Source: Clostridia bacterium (GTDB lineage Bacteria > Bacillota > DSM-521 > Neomoorellales > SLTJ01). From it: a stretch of 9,601 nucleotides of DNA. Positions 7,107-9,601 of the stretch are shown piece by piece; position 1 is the stretch's first letter, and every line of letters starts with the position of its first letter. A program made the position numbers and the translations under genes. Under the pieces are notes generated by a model, which was not told the DNA's origin, did no database searches, and was given only the letters and a program-made list of their open reading frames with translations. The stretch covers positions 1-9,601 of the forward strand of contig JACIYD010000034.1 of assembly GCA_014360105.1 (NCBI GenBank). The letters are read 5' to 3'.

Positions 7107-7142
7107 AAAGTCTCCAGTCTGGTACGACGGCTGGAGACTTTT
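7107..7142 (+). terminator. Riboswitch expression-platform terminator hairpin
   Basis: AAAGTCTCCAG (7107-7117) and CTGGAGACTTT (7131-7141) form a perfect 11-bp stem, extendable by U-G and C-G pairs, with the right arm running into TTTT (7139-7142). The T-tract is short and soon interrupted by GTCGTG. The hairpin stands 44 bases after the riboswitch P1 stem and 51 bases before the cobT ATG, the usual place for a B12-dependent attenuator. A separate CCCCG/CGGGG hairpin (7073-7077 with 7085-7089) lies between aptamer and terminator. Confidence 0.8.
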
Positions 7143-7193
7143 GTCGTGATGAAGCGCGCCCATGCGATATCAGCAAACAAAGGGGGCATCTTC

Positions 7194-8240
7194 ATGCATT
7201 TACCTGCTGTACCGCCGCTCGATCTCGAGGCCCGCAAAAAGGCTCAGGCAAGGCTTGATGACCTCACCAAGCCCCGGGGCAGCCTGGGCCGGCTGGAGGA
7301 AATCGCCGCCCAACTGGCGGCCATCACCGGCGATCCCTTGCCGCCGCTGCCCAAAAAGGCGGCGATTCTCATGGCCGCAGACCACGGCGTGACGGCCGAA
7401 GGGGTTAGCGCCTATCCCCGGGAAGTGACCGCGCAGATGGTGGTCAACTTTGCCCGCGGAGGCGCGGCGATGAGCGTTCTCAGCCGTCACGTGGGCGCAG
7501 AGTTGGTGGTGGTAGACATCGGCGTGGCGCAGGACCTGCCGCCTCTGCCCGGGGTGCTTTCCCGCAAGGTTGCTTACGGCACGCGCAATTTCACCCGGGG
7601 CCCGGCAATGACACGTGAGGAAGCCGCACGCGCGGTGGCCGTGGGATTGGAGGTGGTGGGCGAAGTGATGGCGCGGGGTGCAGGGTTGATCGGCCTGGGG
7701 GAGATGGGCATCGGGAATACGACAGCCAGTACGGCCATCCTGGCCGTTTACAGCGGCCGGCCTGTGCGCGAACTGGTCGGGCGGGGAACGGGCATCGACG
7801 ATACGCGTTTGGCCAACAAGATCCGAGCCATCGAAGAGGCGCTGGCCGTCAATCGGCCCGACCGCAACAATGCCTGGGACGTCCTGGCCAAAGTAGGGGG
7901 GCTGGAGATCGCAGGCCTGGCCGGGGTGATCATCGGCGCCGCGGCGGCGCGGCGCGCCGTGCTGGTAGACGGCTTCATTGCTGCAGCCGCAGCCCTTATC
8001 GCCGTAGGTCTCGTGCCCGCAGTACGCGATTATCTCCTGGCCTCCCACCTTTCCGCCGAGCCCGGCCACCGCCTCATGCTCGAGTTGCTCGGGCTTGAGC
8101 CCATTCTGCTGATGGAGATGCGCTTGGGCGAGGGAGTGGGCGCCGCCCTGACCATGCCCGTGGTGGAAGCAGCTCTGAAGATCCTCCGTGAGATGGCCAC
8201 CTTCGGTCAGGCCGGGGTTTCGCGCAAAGAGGGGTTATAA
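7194..8240 (+). CDS. cobT: CobT, nicotinate-nucleotide--dimethylbenzimidazole phosphoribosyltransferase
   Basis: CobT transfers phosphoribose from nicotinate mononucleotide to a lower-ligand base such as 5,6-dimethylbenzimidazole, making alpha-ribazole phosphate for the cobalamin nucleotide loop in the cytoplasm. The 348-residue length is typical. Family marks include L-T-K-P-R-G-S-L-G-R-L-E, A-A-D-H-G-V, the glycine-rich G-L-G-E-M-G-I-G-N-T-T-A-S-T-A, G-R-G-T-G-I-D, and M-R-L-G-E-G-V-G-A, whose E313 aligns with the catalytic glutamate (Glu317 in the Salmonella enzyme). The start is ATG 7194 behind GGGGG (7182-7186). The frame stays open upstream to an ATG at 7059, but that would run through the terminator from inside the riboswitch and is rejected. 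No other cobalamin gene is visible next to it, so it is regulated as an isolated unit. Confidence 0.96.
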   Translation: MHLPAVPPLDLEARKKAQARLDDLTKPRGSLGRLEEIAAQLAAITGDPLPPLPKKAAILMAADHGVTAEGVSAYPREVTAQMVVNFARGGAAMSVLSRHVGAELVVVDIGVAQDLPPLPGVLSRKVAYGTRNFTRGPAMTREEAARAVAVGLEVVGEVMARGAGLIGLGEMGIGNTTASTAILAVYSGRPVRELVGRGTGIDDTRLANKIRAIEEALAVNRPDRNNAWDVLAKVGGLEIAGLAGVIIGAAAARRAVLVDGFIAAAAALIAVGLVPAVRDYLLASHLSAEPGHRLMLELLGLEPILLMEMRLGEGVGAALTMPVVEAALKILREMATFGQAGVSRKEGL

Positions 8241-8263
8241 CGGCTCAAGGGAGCGCATATAGT
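8235..8263 (+). promoter_or_regulatory. Possible SigE-like promoter upstream of the SpoIVFA-like gene
   Basis: CATATAGT (8256-8263) resembles the SigE -10 consensus CATACA-T. A TTATAA stretch (8235-8240, the cobT stop region) sits at about the right distance for a SigE -35 ATA core. In Bacillus the spoIVF operon is SigE-dependent, which motivates the reading. Matches are partial, so this is a suggestion only. Confidence 0.25.
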
Positions 8264-8274
8264 TTAGCGAGGAC

Positions 8275-8308
8275 AGGCCCCAAAGAAACATCTGGGGCAC
8301 GGCCTTTT
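8275..8308 (+). terminator. Possible weak terminator after cobT
   Basis: GCCCCA (8277-8282) can pair with TGGGGC (8293-8298). Alternatively AGGCC (8275-8279) can pair with GGCCT (8301-8305), leading into TTTT (8305-8308). The T-tract is short and the two pairings compete, so at best this is a partial terminator between cobT and the SpoIVFA-like gene. Confidence 0.3.
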
Positions 8309-8339
8309 CGGCGCGGCCATCGGAAAGGGGGTAGGCGCG

Positions 8340-9152
8340 GTGCCAGAGCAAATGCCGAAGGAAACTTGGGAGGAAGGCCGGGACTTTATTTCCCTTTCAC
8401 GCTCCTTCGACTTTCCGCCCCCGAGCAAAAGGCGTCGCCGCCTGCCGTGGCGTCTTTGGGCCGCGGCTGTTTTTCTCGCTGTAACCTACCTCGTGCTCCA
8501 GGCCTGGCTTCCCTTGCCCGCGCCCTGGCGCGAGGCCACCCTGCGCTACCTGACCTCGCCGGCGGCCGACTGGACACCGCAACTGGCACGCTATTTTAGT
8601 CTGGATGTGTTGGAACGGCGCCTCTATTCTCTGGGAGCGCAAGGGTGGGGAGCCACGGCCCCGGCGGGCGAGGCGGAAGCTCCGGCCTTGGCGCCGGCCG
8701 GGTCCGGCGGTGAGGGAGGCGGGACCGGTCCGGGGCAGCCGAAGGGTAGCGCCTCTTTGGGCGGCGGGGCAACGGATACTGCCTTGCGCGGCCTTATACC
8801 GCCGGTGAAGGGCAAGGTCTTGCGTGCCTATGGCACCTCCCCTTCGGCGGTGGACGGGCGTCCGGTCTTCCATCCCGGCCTTGATTTTGCCGCCGCCGCC
8901 GGGGAGCAGGTCAAGGCTTGCCTGACGGGCCGCGTCGGGACGGTAGAGGCGGCCGACGGCCTCTTTACGGTGCGCCTGGAACACGGGGAAGGATTGGCCA
9001 CGGTTTACGGCCGTCTGGCGGTGCCTGCCGTGCGACCCCAACGGCAGGTGAGAGCCGGAGAGGTTATCGGTACGAGCGCGGGCGGCTGGGTACATTTCGG
9101 CGCGGAGCGCTACGGGCGGGCGGTGGACCCAAGCAGTTGGTTTGCCCCTTGA
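8340..9152 (+). CDS. SpoIVFA-like membrane protein with degenerate LytM (M23) domain
   Basis: The 270-residue product has a charged cytoplasmic N-terminus ending in R31-R-R-R34, one membrane segment (about 38-57) and an extracytoplasmic part. A Gly/Ala/Pro-rich linker (about residues 100-150) leads to a C-terminal LytM/M23 fold (about 155-270). The zinc-site pattern H178-P-G-L-D182 and H252 is kept. The two catalytic histidines are not: the usual Y-x-H is Y223-G-R225, and the usual H-x-H is W250-V-H252. This points to a non-hydrolytic partner protein such as SpoIVFA, which in Bacillus holds the SpoIVFB intramembrane protease in check during spore formation. SpoIIQ-type proteins are an alternative. 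The start is GTG 8340 behind GGAAAGGGGG (8322-8331). No SpoIVFB gene follows. LytM fold and anchor are secure; the SpoIVFA name is inferred. Confidence 0.8.
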   Translation: MPEQMPKETWEEGRDFISLSRSFDFPPPSKRRRRLPWRLWAAAVFLAVTYLVLQAWLPLPAPWREATLRYLTSPAADWTPQLARYFSLDVLERRLYSLGAQGWGATAPAGEAEAPALAPAGSGGEGGGTGPGQPKGSASLGGGATDTALRGLIPPVKGKVLRAYGTSPSAVDGRPVFHPGLDFAAAAGEQVKACLTGRVGTVEAADGLFTVRLEHGEGLATVYGRLAVPAVRPQRQVRAGEVIGTSAGGWVHFGAERYGRAVDPSSWFAP

Positions 9153-9197
9153 GGGCCCACCATCTTGTTCAGGTCGCTTGGAGCAAATCCTGGGCCC
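9153..9197 (+). repeat. Inverted repeat directly after the SpoIVFA-like stop codon
   Basis: GGGCCCA (9153-9159), starting right after the TGA, is the reverse complement of TGGGCCC (9191-9197) across 31 bases. There is no T-tract after it, so it is not a standard terminator; it may stabilise the 3' end of the transcript or be a chance GC-rich match. Confidence 0.4.
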
Positions 9198-9262
9198 GCC
9201 CCCTTGCCATTTCCTGCCTTTGTTGTGGGGCCGCGCCCCATGGGCGCTTTCGCGAAAGGCAC

Positions 9263-9364
9263 GGCTCGCCCCGATGCTGAAAGTCTTGCGCTGGAAGCCA
9301 AAGACCGCCCGGGAAAAGTGGGATACGTCAGCAGAGATTCGGGTGGGGCGGTAGCCCTTTTTTT
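9263..9364 (+). ncRNA. Candidate structured RNA ending in a T7 run (unidentified)
   Basis: Several nested pairings can form at once. GGCT-CGCCCC (9263-9272) pairs with GGGGCG-(GT)-AGCC (9345-9356). Inside it, TGCTGA (9275-9280) pairs with TCAGCA (9328-9333). The interior holds a hairpin GTCTT (9283-9287)/AAGAC (9301-9305), capped by GCT-GGA-AGC, and a possible CCC/GGG stem (9308-9310 with 9320-9322). A short alternative hairpin GGGC-GGTA-GCCC (9346-9357) runs directly into T7 (9358-9364) and excludes the outer stem. It may be a terminator for the upstream gene, a leader switch or a small RNA. I do not recognise it as a known riboswitch class. GC-rich DNA gives chance pairings, so confidence is low. 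Confidence 0.35.
9346..9364 (+). terminator. Short hairpin followed by T7
   Basis: GGGC (9346-9349), loop GGTA, GCCC (9354-9357), then seven T (9358-9364). The stem is only 4 bp but GC-only, and the T-tract is the longest in the window. It would end transcripts coming from the SpoIVFA-like gene just before the next gene's promoter. Confidence 0.5.
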
Positions 9365-9372
9365 GTTATACT
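9364..9372 (+). promoter_or_regulatory. Extended -10 promoter for the radical SAM gene
   Basis: TGTTATACT (9364-9372) combines the TG extension with a good -10 hexamer TATACT (9367-9372). The -35 region at 17 bases (TGGGGC) is poor, which extended -10 promoters tolerate. The expected start falls at about 9379, the A of the ATG, implying a leaderless transcript. Confidence 0.5.
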
Positions 9373-9378
9373 ATAGCT

Positions 9379-9601
9379 ATGATGCGCGAACTGATCCAGA
9401 ACGAGGTTCTCCCACGCGTTCAGCGGCCGAGCCGTTACCTGGGTACGGAGTACAACGCCGTCCACAAACCCTGGGAAAAGGCGGCCGTGCGCATGGCCTT
9501 TGCGTTTCCGGACCTTTACGAAATCGGTATGTCACACCTGGGCCTGGCCATTCTGTACGGCCTGGTTAACGATTACGAGGATTTCCTTCTGGAAAGAGTT
9601 T
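9379..9601 (+). CDS. Uncharacterised radical SAM family protein, TIGR03960 type (3' end missing)
   Basis: Only the first 74 codons are in the window; the gene runs off the end. The visible N-terminus has P-S-R-Y-L-G-T-E-Y-N, then V-R-M-A-F-A-F-P-D-L-Y-E-I-G-M-S-H-L-G-L-A-I-L-Y, which I recognise as the opening of the TIGR03960 radical SAM family. In these proteins a domain resembling B12-binding folds precedes the radical SAM core; the CxxxCxxC cluster site would lie downstream of the window, so it cannot be checked here. The family's reaction is not established. In related Firmicutes it typically sits between spoIVF-like genes and the rne/rng-rplU region. The start could be ATG 9379 or ATG 9382; neither has an upstream ribosome site, in contrast to every other gene here. 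Confidence 0.88.
   Translation, partial: MMRELIQNEVLPRVQRPSRYLGTEYNAVHKPWEKAAVRMAFAFPDLYEIGMSHLGLAILYGLVNDYEDFLLERV

Noticed and set aside
7059..7193. N-terminal extension of cobT from an ATG at 7059
   Set aside because: It starts inside the riboswitch P1 stem and runs through the terminator hairpin. CobT proteins begin at the position given by ATG 7194, which has its own ribosome site.
8641..8790. Possible frameshift or broken region in the Gly/Ala/Pro-rich stretch of the SpoIVFA-like protein
   Set aside because: The frame continues cleanly into the LytM domain, and low-complexity linkers are usual between the anchor and LytM domain in this protein type.
9336..9357. Resemblance of TTCGGGTGGGGCGGTAG to a T-box sequence
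   Set aside because: The T-box core needs GGGTGG followed by an ACCGCG-type stretch, which is missing. The next gene is not an aminoacyl-tRNA synthetase or an amino-acid gene, and no specifier stem is seen.
9165..9569. Open frame crossing from the intergenic gap into the radical SAM gene
   Set aside because: Its product has no recognisable motif, and its second half is out of frame with the clear TIGR03960-like sequence starting at 9379.

Overview
The window is a dense, GC-rich, single-strand (+) gene cluster. It most resembles the cell-shape and division locus of a spore-forming anaerobic Firmicute of the Moorella/Desulfotomaculum/Thermoanaerobacterales type. Support for that placement is the order mreB-mreC-mreD-PBP2-minC-minD-minE-rodA, a downstream SpoIVFA-like LytM-domain protein, an uncharacterised radical SAM family gene next to it, strong AGGAGG-type ribosome sites, and frequent GTG/TTG starts. 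The exact genus cannot be read from the sequence alone.

Layout. Positions 1-5595 look like one polycistron: the 3' part of mreB, then mreC, mreD and mrdA (PBP2) with tiny gaps or an overlap, a 69-bp AT-rich spacer, then minC, minD and minE. rodA (5662-6798) has its own good SigA promoter (extended -10) just after minE. A 395-bp leader follows. It holds a class-I cobalamin riboswitch (6867-7062) and a transcription-terminator hairpin (7107-7142), and then cobT, so cobT is probably repressed by B12. Next comes a membrane-anchored, catalytically degenerate LytM/M23 protein of SpoIVFA type (8340-9152). A 226-bp gap rich in inverted repeats ends in a T7 run and an extended -10 promoter placed so that the last gene, a radical SAM protein of the TIGR03960 type (9379 to the window end), would be transcribed without a leader.

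How the genes work together. MreB/C/D, PBP2 and RodA are the elongasome: RodA polymerises glycan, PBP2 crosslinks it, and MreBCD organises the machine. MinCDE places the division septum. The SpoIVFA-like gene points to endospore formation. CobT makes the lower-ligand nucleotide (alpha-ribazole phosphate) for cobalamin and is the metabolic outsider in the cluster.

Most of the window is ordinary core biology. The points worth a second look are: a MinC that lacks the whole N-terminal FtsZ-inhibiting domain; a charged coiled-coil insertion of about 60 residues inside the PBP2 transpeptidase domain; a B12 box that shares its GGAGAC core with the terminator and so can act as antiterminator; an inverted repeat bracketing the rodA promoter; an unidentified, potentially structured RNA ahead of the radical SAM gene; and a SpoIVFA-like gene with no SpoIVFB protease gene beside it. 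I see no mobile element, CRISPR array, tRNA or rRNA.
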